The notes under the pieces: generated by a model | What the model was told of the DNA's origin: nothing | What the model saw: the letters and a program-made list of their open reading frames with translations, nothing else | Databases searched by the model: none | Program-made: the position numbers and the translations under genes | Part shown: positions 27,533 to 35,483 of the stretch, in pieces | Position numbering within the stretch: position 1 is the first letter of the stretch | Layout of the letters: each line of letters begins with the position of its first letter | Source of the DNA: Candidatus Omnitrophota bacterium | Lineage (GTDB): Bacteria > Omnitrophota > Gorgyraeia > Gygaellales > Profunditerraquicolaceae | Reading direction: 5' to 3' | Assembly: GCA_023819035.1 (NCBI GenBank) | Contig: JAMWCL010000007.1 | Coordinates: 1 to 38,289, forward strand | Length of the DNA stretch: 38,289 bases

Positions 27533-28612
27533 TTATTTTACCTCAATTAAGGAATTAAACCCTCCATAAGGATTGGATTCCTTAAGAGAATTATTGGGAT
27601 CCTCTACCCATCTTCCATCAATTACAAAGCGATAGTGGTATATACCTGCCTTAAGCCTTAATTTCTTTATCCAAGTTCCATTTATCTGCTGCATGCGGGC
27701 ATCTTTATCTATCTTCCAGTTATTAAAATCACCTGCTAAGTAGACCTCATTTGCTTCTGGAGCAAAGAGGGAGAAGCTAATCTCTTTAAGTTTGGATATT
27801 TCTTCTTTAATCATCTTTCTCATTCTTTTTTCCAATTCAGGCAATATTGGTGTTGGTTCCTCATCCATGATTAATTCGCGTGATAAACTATAATAATCCT
27901 TAGCTCCCCGGCAATATTTATTATAACTTAGGATATGCCTTCCTTCACTTTGTGCTTCTTTTAAGTTGACATTTACATGGATAATGGTATCAAAGATTTT
28001 ATCTTTAAACTTACTTTTAATTTTTTCTAACATCCTAAAGGAATGCCTAAGGCGGGAATCAAAGTTATTTATCAGGATACGGTAATCTACCTTATGGTCT
28101 AATCTGTCCCTTACCAGCTGAATAATCTCAATGAGCTGATTCAACCCTTCTAAAGAAAATCTACTGGGTTCTACAGGAATGATTATCCGGCAAGCAGTGC
28201 GGATGGCATTAATCGTTAATATCCCCAGATTAGGCGGGCAATCAATTAAGATATAATCGTAGCTTTCAGAAAAAGCATTTAATACCTCCCAAAGCCGAGA
28301 TTCCCTACCGATCTCCCCGGCAAGCTCTTGTTCTAAAGTGCTTAAAACTATACTTGAAGGAGCAAGGTCAAAATTTTCATCTACCTTTTTAATTATCTTT
28401 TCCAAAGTAGTCTTATAGTTAGTAATCTTAGATAAAACATTATAAATACTTAATTCACTTTTAATCCCTAGTCCCAAGGTAGCATGTGCTTGGGGGTCTA
28501 AATCAATAAGCAGTACCCTTCTTTGATTTTCTGATAAGCAGGCAGATAAATTTATTGCAGTGGTGGTCTTACCACAGCCTCCCTTTTGGTTGGTTATTGA
28601 GATAATCCGCAT
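27533..28612 (-). CDS. ParA/MinD-type ATPase fused to C-terminal AMPK-type glycogen-binding (CBM48) domain
   Basis: Deviant Walker A NQKGGCGKTTTAINLS, LLIDLDPQAHATLGLG, DYILIDCPPNLGILTINA; aa 277-359 ISFSLFAPEANEVYLAGDFNNW...YHYRFVIDGRWVEDP...FNSLIEVK. Confidence 0.93.
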   Translation of the reverse strand: MRIISITNQKGGCGKTTTAINLSACLSENQRRVLLIDLDPQAHATLGLGIKSELSIYNVLSKITNYKTTLEKIIKKVDENFDLAPSSIVLSTLEQELAGEIGRESRLWEVLNAFSESYDYILIDCPPNLGILTINAIRTACRIIIPVEPSRFSLEGLNQLIEIIQLVRDRLDHKVDYRILINNFDSRLRHSFRMLEKIKSKFKDKIFDTIIHVNVNLKEAQSEGRHILSYNKYCRGAKDYYSLSRELIMDEEPTPILPELEKRMRKMIKEEISKLKEISFSLFAPEANEVYLAGDFNNWKIDKDARMQQINGTWIKKLRLKAGIYHYRFVIDGRWVEDPNNSLKESNPYGGFNSLIEVK

Positions 28613-28635
28613 TAATCCCTCCTCCCTTCTTTTCT

Positions 28636-29196
28636 TTATTTTATTAATCTAATATTTTCAATATAAACTGCACCATTTTTTTCTTTTACATTCCAGGTTT
28701 CAATAATAAAAGATAGATTATTCATTTTTGACCAATCGCTGATGTTTTTAAATTCAGAAAGGTTAATTTTACATTCCTTCCATTTATGTAAGATATCATT
28801 AAGATAAACCTCTGAGGTCTCTTTGAAAGCACTATTAAACTCAACCCTTAAGGATAAATCATTCTCGAAATTAGATTTTTTTATAGAAAATGCCAGTATT
28901 TTAAAACGGGTTAAATCCATGCCTTTTAGATTTAAAGAATAGACTTCTTTTTGGGCAGTCTCGAAATTAAAGTTAAGCTTTACGATGTCAGGTTTAAGTA
29001 TCAAAATAGATTCTGATTTTATAAAAGAGGTTCTTTTTATAGAAGGTATTGTTAAAAATGCGGTCAGTCCTAAGACAAAAATGATACTTATAAAAAAAAC
29101 CTTTTTATATAGAGTTTGTTCTTTAGTTTTTCTCTTCTTTTTTGAGGTATCTAAGTAAATACTTGCTAAATGCTCATAGATATCCTTTTTATTCAT
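28636..29196 (-). CDS. single-pass membrane protein with C-terminal galactose-binding/CBM-like beta-sandwich (predicted)
   Basis: Basic N-terminus, TM VFFISIIFVLGLTAFLTIPSI, C-term LRVEFNSA...EVYLNDILHKWKECKINLSEFKNISDWSKMNNLSFIIETWN...VYIENIRLIK; start moved from 29217 because that ATG lies inside the promoter. Confidence 0.65.
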   Translation of the reverse strand: MNKKDIYEHLASIYLDTSKKKRKTKEQTLYKKVFFISIIFVLGLTAFLTIPSIKRTSFIKSESILILKPDIVKLNFNFETAQKEVYSLNLKGMDLTRFKILAFSIKKSNFENDLSLRVEFNSAFKETSEVYLNDILHKWKECKINLSEFKNISDWSKMNNLSFIIETWNVKEKNGAVYIENIRLIK

Positions 29197-29207
29197 AACT
29201 AGATTTT

Positions 29208-29236
29208 TATATAGCATAAAAGATATTATCTGTCAA
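29208..29236 (-). promoter_or_regulatory. sigma70-type promoter, TTGACA-N17-TATATA (TGC extended -10)
   Basis: Minus strand: TTGACA 29236-29231, spacer 17, TATATA 29213-29208. Confidence 0.72.
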
Positions 29237-29260
29237 TAAGTTATTACGCTAAAAAATTTT

Positions 29261-30817
29261 TTAAGACTCCTTTAAGGGTATCTTAAGATAGGCAGGTATT
29301 TCTTTCTTAATTATCTTATAAAAATTTATAAGATGCATTCGGAAAAGCGCATCAAAATCTGAATGATCTTCTCCATACCACCAGAACCAATCACTTCCTT
29401 CCGCAATATAGATCTGTTTCTTTGCTAACTGAAGGGTATTTTCATCTAAATTTAGATCTTGGTTAAGGTGTCTCCTTGCTTCCGCAAGAGTTTTCCAGGC
29501 ACAATTTTTATAAGGATTACCAATCCATTTTGAAAAATTAGCATAAATCCAGGAACCTGCACTTAAGCGTTTAATTTCTAAATGAGGAGGGAACATCTTT
29601 AGATATTCACTTACTGTTACACATTTAACAAAGCTAGTATTGGAAAGTCTTTCATAAAGGGACTCTAAAAAATAGTGCCCATCATTAAGATAATACTCCC
29701 AGGCATTTTCTCCATCCATAGCAACAGTTAACAGGACATCTTTATCCTTAAAGGCAGAGACAATATTTTGAATATGGAACATAAAGTTATCTACTGCCTG
29801 TTTCGTATCCCAATTATAATAAACAAAGCTAATTAGGTCAGAAAGATTACGATCGCGAAAAATAATATTTAAATTACCCTCCTTTCTTTTTAAGATATAG
29901 GGTTGATATAAAAGTTGGGTATCCCTTTTTTTCTTTTTTAATGATTTAAATAAGATCCCTTCATCAGTTACTATCCAGTTTATACCTGCTTGGATTATAT
30001 AATCTAATATATGCTGGCTTACGGATTCCTCTGAGGGCCACATCCCTTGTGGTTCCTTACCGAATCTATCCTTGTAAAACCTTATCGCTTCTTCAATCTG
30101 GGCTTTTACATCTTCGGGATAAGAAAAGTCTACCTTAGGAAGGATGGCTTTGGGTTCTGCCTCTAAGGCGACTTTAATATTATAGATTAATGGTAGGATA
30201 GGATGATAATAAGGTGAAATAGTGATTTCAATTTGTCCTTTAGCCATAAGTTCTTTGTAAGTAGGGATTATCTTTCTTAAGATATCCCTTTGAGTCTCTA
30301 AGACTATCCTTTTTTCCTCCTCTGTAAAGAATCTTGCTTTCTTAATGAGATTATAAAGCTCAGGGATCTCCTGTCTAAAATAAGGATCTATCCAGGCCAG
30401 ATTAAACCAGACCTGTAGATCGAGAAGGTCCTGGGTATTAAAGGCAAGTTTTTTTTTCTTTTTAAGATAAAGTTCATAGTAACGCGGAAAGATAGAGATA
30501 ACCCGCTGTTTATCAATCATAAAGAATCTTTCTAAAAGAAACCTTCTTTCTTCTTCAGTAAGTTCTTCTGCGTACTTATAAGATAACTCTAAAAATTTAT
30601 CCTTTGGATTTTCATTAAGGTAGGATTCAAGCTGTTCCACTAAGGAAGGAACGAGGTTAAAGGTTTGATGGATTAAGGGATAGTTTTCTAAGATTTTAAC
30701 CATATCAAGATAGTCCTTGGTACCATGCAGTCGTACCCAAGGCATTTCTATTTCTTGGGTTAGAAGATTCTTATAATATGGCTGGTGCATATGGAATATA
30801 AAGGCAAGATATACCAT
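29261..30817 (-). CDS. glycoside hydrolase family 57 protein
   Basis: N-term VYLAFIFHMHQPYY; GMWPSEESVSQHILDYIIQAGINWIVTDEG; LLTVAMDGENAWEYY. Confidence 0.92.
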   Translation of the reverse strand: MVYLAFIFHMHQPYYKNLLTQEIEMPWVRLHGTKDYLDMVKILENYPLIHQTFNLVPSLVEQLESYLNENPKDKFLELSYKYAEELTEEERRFLLERFFMIDKQRVISIFPRYYELYLKKKKKLAFNTQDLLDLQVWFNLAWIDPYFRQEIPELYNLIKKARFFTEEEKRIVLETQRDILRKIIPTYKELMAKGQIEITISPYYHPILPLIYNIKVALEAEPKAILPKVDFSYPEDVKAQIEEAIRFYKDRFGKEPQGMWPSEESVSQHILDYIIQAGINWIVTDEGILFKSLKKKKRDTQLLYQPYILKRKEGNLNIIFRDRNLSDLISFVYYNWDTKQAVDNFMFHIQNIVSAFKDKDVLLTVAMDGENAWEYYLNDGHYFLESLYERLSNTSFVKCVTVSEYLKMFPPHLEIKRLSAGSWIYANFSKWIGNPYKNCAWKTLAEARRHLNQDLNLDENTLQLAKKQIYIAEGSDWFWWYGEDHSDFDALFRMHLINFYKIIKKEIPAYLKIPLKES

Positions 30818-30823
30818 ACTAAT

Positions 30824-30861
30824 AAAAAACCCCTGAAAGAAATTATTCCTTCAGGGGTTTT
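30824..30861 (-). terminator. intrinsic terminator of the porin gene, located directly before the GH57 start
   Basis: 12-bp inverted repeat AAAACCCCTGAA (30826-30837) / TTCAGGGGTTTT (30850-30861); T-run on the minus strand. Confidence 0.85.
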
Positions 30862-30880
30862 GTTTCATGCAAGATATTAA

Positions 30881-32122
30881 CTAGAAGGTTACTTTCATAG
30901 AGCCAATCACCTGTGTGGCATTTTCACGGTTGACTTTATCAAAGGCTTTGCCGGGCAAGAATACGCCTGTAGATAGACCAAACTGCACATCTTCGGTGTA
31001 ATCGTAGGTAAGAGTTAAATCCACCTCATTGCCCAGATACTTTTTGTTAGTCATTGTATAAGAGTTCCACTCATTAGTAAATGATGAGATTTCATTAACC
31101 AATCGAAAATTAGCAAAACGCAGCCTTGCAGTCAAATCCTCCATTGGTTTGGTAGTGGCAGTTAAACCGATTACCTGGGCATTGGTATTAGCAAAAAGCA
31201 CATTAGCAATATCTGAGGGAGTCATATTCTCAAACATTACATACCAGTTATCACTCAGACGGGAATAGTCAATACCTAACGATGGACTCCAGGTAACATT
31301 AGGAAAGGTATAATTTGCACCTACAATCAGGGCATAATCACTGCGATGCCCTTTTCCTTCATTAGAAGGACGACGCATAGATTGATAGCAAAATTCTGCA
31401 CTTAAACTTAAATTATCAATGGGCTTGCTGACTATCCGAGCACCAATGTTGTTAACATCTTGCTTCTTGCGCTCTACAAGCACATAATAAAGCTGGCCAA
31501 GCGTGTCCATTCTGCCGAAATCGTAATCAACATTAGCAACCCAGACATTCACATCATCACCGGATGCAGTAAGGTTTCCTTCATTTCCCTTAGCAAACCC
31601 CAAGGTCAGCTTCAATGGTGAATAATCAAGAACACCAACAATGGCATCAAATGCCTTGCGTGCGCTGAGGTCTCTTGTGCCTGCAGGCAATGCTGATGCA
31701 CTCACATTAGCAGTTTGGTTAGTATCCACATCACCAATAAGCAATTCACTTCCTAAATGGATCTCTTGTCGACCAATAATCAATACTAATGGTGAATAGA
31801 GAAATTCCTTAAGAGTTACATAACCTAAATCAAGGTCGATATCAGTATTCTGAGCATCTTCCTCCAGACTACCCCAAGGTCTTTCATTAAGTAACCTGAG
31901 GGTTACCCCCACATTGTCAGTTAAGTCAGCATCAATTCTGACTCTGGCCACCGTGACCAAACCACCAGCATCACTTTTTGGTTCACTTAGGTTAAATCCA
32001 TAGCGAGAAAGTGCCAGCATGGTTAAATCTCCACCTACCTTTACATTCTGGACCTCAGCATAGGCACTTAAGGTAAACCCCAAGACAAAAGCCAAAACAA
32101 TTAATGATATACGTTTACCCAT
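30881..32122 (-). CDS. outer-membrane beta-barrel porin-like protein
   Basis: Signal peptide MGKRISLIVLAFVLGFTLSAYA, alternating amphipathic strands, C-terminal Phe (SMKVTF). Confidence 0.8.
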   Translation of the reverse strand: MGKRISLIVLAFVLGFTLSAYAEVQNVKVGGDLTMLALSRYGFNLSEPKSDAGGLVTVARVRIDADLTDNVGVTLRLLNERPWGSLEEDAQNTDIDLDLGYVTLKEFLYSPLVLIIGRQEIHLGSELLIGDVDTNQTANVSASALPAGTRDLSARKAFDAIVGVLDYSPLKLTLGFAKGNEGNLTASGDDVNVWVANVDYDFGRMDTLGQLYYVLVERKKQDVNNIGARIVSKPIDNLSLSAEFCYQSMRRPSNEGKGHRSDYALIVGANYTFPNVTWSPSLGIDYSRLSDNWYVMFENMTPSDIANVLFANTNAQVIGLTATTKPMEDLTARLRFANFRLVNEISSFTNEWNSYTMTNKKYLGNEVDLTLTYDYTEDVQFGLSTGVFLPGKAFDKVNRENATQVIGSMKVTF

Positions 32123-32304
32123 CTTCCTTTACCTCCTTTTTTCTTTTTTCTATTTCAACTAGGGCTTATATTCTTACCCTAGCCAAACAGGATTAAGGAT
32201 ATTTCCAATAACTTAATTCGTTTTATTGACTCTTAGGCTGTTTATTTATTCTCTTCCCTCCTTTCCGCCTAAAGATTAAGTCCTCTTCATTAAAAGTCTA
32301 AATA

Positions 32305-32333
32305 TTTTTATCATACATTTATTTAGTTGTCAA
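32305..32333 (-). promoter_or_regulatory. candidate porin promoter
   Basis: Minus strand: TTGACA 32333-32328, N17, TAAAAA 32310-32305; predicted leader of about 175 nt. Confidence 0.5.
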
Positions 32334-32347
32334 GTATTTTTTATTTA

Positions 32348-32851
32348 TTAGTAATCGATGCCTTTTCTTGCCTTTACTCCTTTTTTATAATAGTGCTTCA
32401 GCTCTTCGATTTTACTTACTAAGTCCGCAATCTCTATGATCTTAGAAGGAGCGTATCTACCGGTAAGGATGATTTCGGTATCTTTTGATGCAAGTTTAAT
32501 GGTATCAATTAGATCGCTTACTTTTAATAGACCAAGGTGCAAAGCAATATTTATCTCATCTAAGATAATCATGTCATAGCTTTTTTTAGCAATAACCTCT
32601 TTTATCCTTTGTAAGCCGTGTTGAACTAGTATCCAATCCTTTTTTTTAGGTTTTTTCTTAATAAAACCGCTTCTACCAAACTGTTCAATCTTTATACCTT
32701 TCAGTTTTTTTAATGCCTTTAATTCACTATATAAACCTTTTTTGCAGAATTGAGCGATGTATACCTTAAGCCCTGCTCCAACTGCTCTTATGGCTATGCC
32801 AATAGCAGCACTTGTCTTTCCTTTCCCGTTACCTGTATATACCTGAATCAT
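32348..32851 (-). CDS. cobO: cob(I)alamin adenosyltransferase (CobO/BtuR family)
   Basis: MIQVYTGNGKGKTSAAIGIAIRAVGAGLKVYIAQFCKKG, DMIILDEINIALHLGLL, ILTGRYAP. Confidence 0.93.
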   Translation of the reverse strand: MIQVYTGNGKGKTSAAIGIAIRAVGAGLKVYIAQFCKKGLYSELKALKKLKGIKIEQFGRSGFIKKKPKKKDWILVQHGLQRIKEVIAKKSYDMIILDEINIALHLGLLKVSDLIDTIKLASKDTEIILTGRYAPSKIIEIADLVSKIEELKHYYKKGVKARKGIDY

Positions 32852-33357
32852 TTTATTAATGCCTTATAACTAATAATTCCTAAATAGGATAGTCCTGAAA
32901 CAATTAATCCAGCAATAAATACACCTAAGATAATTGCTAAAAAGGCATATCTAAATCTTATCTTAAACAATGAGGCAGCCACTGCTCCTGTCCAGGCACC
33001 TGTCATAGGTAAGGGTATGGCCACAAATATAGCCAAGCCTAAGGCTTCATATTTCTGGATAAGCTCAGATTTATTTTTTGTCCGTGCAAAAAGCCAATTA
33101 AAAAAATGCCTCCAAGGCTTAAATCTTCTTAATCTAATAGAGACCGGCTCTAGTAAACACAAAAGGGGCATCACCGGTATAATATTACCTAATAAAGCTA
33201 ACCAGAACACCTTAAAAAGAGGCATCCCAAAATATAGCCCCAAGGGAATTCCTATTCTTAATTCAAATATAGGCAAGCTGGAGACCATCAGGACAATATA
33301 TTCTTGAGAACTACCCTTAAGCCAATTCAATACTAGATTAAGCATTTTTATAACCAT
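32848..33357 (-). CDS. small multi-drug export protein-like (COG2426) membrane protein
   Basis: SSLPIFELRIGIPLGLYFGMP, FVAIPLPMTGAWTGAVAASLF, multiple TM segments. Confidence 0.83.
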   Translation of the reverse strand: MVIKMLNLVLNWLKGSSQEYIVLMVSSLPIFELRIGIPLGLYFGMPLFKVFWLALLGNIIPVMPLLCLLEPVSIRLRRFKPWRHFFNWLFARTKNKSELIQKYEALGLAIFVAIPLPMTGAWTGAVAASLFKIRFRYAFLAIILGVFIAGLIVSGLSYLGIISYKALIK

Positions 33358-33982
33358 ATTTACCTATTAAAGGCACAAATATACAACTACAGATTTCCGT
33401 ATACTTTAGTTTATTCTTCTTTTTTTCCACCGCGGTTAAAACTTGTCCAAGATCACCTCCTAAAGGTAGGATAAGTATTCCTGATTCTTTTAATTGCTCA
33501 ATTAAAGGAAGGGGTACCTGCGGACTAGCAGCAGTAATAATGATTCTATCAAAGGGGGCTTCTTCCGGCCAACCCAATGTGCCGTCCCCTACTTTTATCT
33601 TGATGTTTTTATAACCCAACTCCTTAAGCACTGCCTCTGCCCTTTTTGCCAACACCTCAAATCTTTCGATACTAAAGACCTCTTTGGCTAATTCTGCTAA
33701 GATTGCTGCCTGATAACCTGAGCCTGTACCTATCTCCAATACCTTCTCATCACCCTTTAGCTGTAAAGACTCTGTCATTAAGGCAACCATAAATGGCTGA
33801 GAGATAGTTTGGCCTTCTCCAATTGAGACAGGAAAATCTGCATAAGCAATATTTCTTAATTCTTGTGGGATAAATCGATGACGCTCTACTTTATAAAAGG
33901 TATTAATTACCCTCTGGTCCTTTATCCCGTGCGGGATAAGCTGTTCCTCTACCATTCTTTTTCTTAGGATGGTGTAATCCAT
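33338..33982 (-). CDS. pcm: protein-L-isoaspartate O-methyltransferase
   Basis: ISQPFMVALMTESLQLKGDEKVLEIGTGSGYQAAILAEL, VGDGTLGWPEEAPFDRIIITAA. Confidence 0.95.
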   Translation of the reverse strand: MDYTILRKRMVEEQLIPHGIKDQRVINTFYKVERHRFIPQELRNIAYADFPVSIGEGQTISQPFMVALMTESLQLKGDEKVLEIGTGSGYQAAILAELAKEVFSIERFEVLAKRAEAVLKELGYKNIKIKVGDGTLGWPEEAPFDRIIITAASPQVPLPLIEQLKESGILILPLGGDLGQVLTAVEKKKNKLKYTEICSCIFVPLIGKYGYKNA

Positions 33983-34635
33983 ATTTCTTTAACTATATAT
34001 CTAATAAAGCGTAAGGTATCAATGAGAGGATTAATCTGACTTTTTCCTCCTGTATAAATGGTTTTAATGGGAACCGAATCGATTTTAAATCCTAAACGCG
34101 AAGCCTTAATAATTATCTCTGATTCAGTTTCATATTTATGGGTGGTAAGCTTCAGTTTTTCTAAAATAATCCTTTTTATAAGGCGGAATCCACATTGGGA
34201 ATCGGGAATCCTTTGCTTTGTAATGCAAGATATTAACCAGGACATAAATTTATTAGTAAATACACGGAGAAGAGGCATATTCCTTCTTTTTGCCATGCGG
34301 TTTCCAATAAGGATATGACTATCTGAGTGCGTAGCCAGGTTGATAAAAATGGGTATCTCCTCAGGAAGATGTTGACCATCGCCATCCATACAAATGACCG
34401 CATCAAAGTTATTTTTAAGTGCATAATCAAAACCCTTTATTAAAGAGGCGCCCTTTCCTTGGTTGGTCTCGTTTCTTAATACCTCAGCACCGTTTTCTCG
34501 AGCAATCTTACCTGTATTGTCCTTTGAGCCATCATCTATTACCACTACCTTAAGATGCATTTTCTGAATCCTTTTTACCAGATTCCCGATAGATTTTGCC
34601 TCGTTATATGTAGGTATAATTACGCATACCTTCAT
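33964..34635 (-). CDS. glycosyltransferase family 2 (dolichyl-phosphate mannosyltransferase-like)
   Basis: CVIIPTYNEAKSIGNLV, VVIDDGSKDNTGKIA, ICMDGDGQHLPEEI; start corrected from 34665, giving an ATGA overlap. Confidence 0.9.
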   Translation of the reverse strand: MKVCVIIPTYNEAKSIGNLVKRIQKMHLKVVVIDDGSKDNTGKIARENGAEVLRNETNQGKGASLIKGFDYALKNNFDAVICMDGDGQHLPEEIPIFINLATHSDSHILIGNRMAKRRNMPLLRVFTNKFMSWLISCITKQRIPDSQCGFRLIKRIILEKLKLTTHKYETESEIIIKASRLGFKIDSVPIKTIYTGGKSQINPLIDTLRFIRYIVKEIWITPS

Positions 34636-35477
34636 GACTTCCAGAATCTTACAAACATATACCACTGCTCAGGATAACGACGAATATAATCCTCAAAAAT
34701 AAGCTTATAGTTCTGAATAACTTCTTGGGAAGTATTATTTAATCCCAATTCAATTGGCTTTTCTATTCTTAAGGTAAAGGTATCATCTGCATTTCTTATC
34801 ATAAAACCAGGAACAATCACTGCTCCTGTCTTTAAGGCAAAGATTACGGGTCCTTCAGGAAAGATTGTAGGCTTGCCAAAAAAATCTAAGACTACCCCTC
34901 TTTCTGTAAAAACCCTGTCTCCTACCAGAGCAATAATCTTATTTTCTTTTAGGAGCTTAAGACATTGCCTCACCGCCTTCCCTAAAGGGATTACTCTTAT
35001 ACCTTTTTTTTCTCTTTGATAATTAAAAAATCTATCTACATTTTTATGTTTATGAGGCAAAGCTACTGCCCAAATAGGATAACCTAAAAGCGCAATGATT
35101 ACCCCACCTAATTCCCAATTGCCAATATGAGCGGTAAGGGCAATTACCCCCTTTTTCTTTTTTAACGCCTCATCAATATAATGTATATTTTCGAGTTTGA
35201 TATTTTTTTTGATGTAATTAATATCTAGCTTAGAAAAACGAAAGAAATCTACAAGATATTTAGCAAAATTGCGAAACATTCTTATTCTAATCCTTTTAAT
35301 TTCTTTCTCAGATTTTTCAGGAAATATTGCCATAAGATTTTCCTTTACTGCCTTACGATCCTTATCAGCAAATAGATAATGAAGATCAGAAAGAATGACT
35401 GCAATTTTATAAGCTACCTTTAATGGTAAGATTAAGGCAAGGAATTGGCCGATTCGATAAAGGAGATAATAATACAT
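34632..35477 (-). CDS. LpxL/HtrB-type lipid A biosynthesis acyltransferase family protein
   Basis: ALTAHIGNWELGGVI, VGDRVFTERGVVLDFFGKPTIFPEGPVIFALKTGAVIVPGF, YPEQWYMFVRFW. Confidence 0.87.
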   Translation of the reverse strand: MYYYLLYRIGQFLALILPLKVAYKIAVILSDLHYLFADKDRKAVKENLMAIFPEKSEKEIKRIRIRMFRNFAKYLVDFFRFSKLDINYIKKNIKLENIHYIDEALKKKKGVIALTAHIGNWELGGVIIALLGYPIWAVALPHKHKNVDRFFNYQREKKGIRVIPLGKAVRQCLKLLKENKIIALVGDRVFTERGVVLDFFGKPTIFPEGPVIFALKTGAVIVPGFMIRNADDTFTLRIEKPIELGLNNTSQEVIQNYKLIFEDYIRRYPEQWYMFVRFWKS

Positions 35478-35483
35478 TCTTCT

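Noticed and set aside
27533-28612. Idea that this is a plain chromosome/plasmid ParAB partition locus
   Set aside because: No ParB gene or parS-like repeats beside it and a glycogen-binding domain is fused to the ATPase
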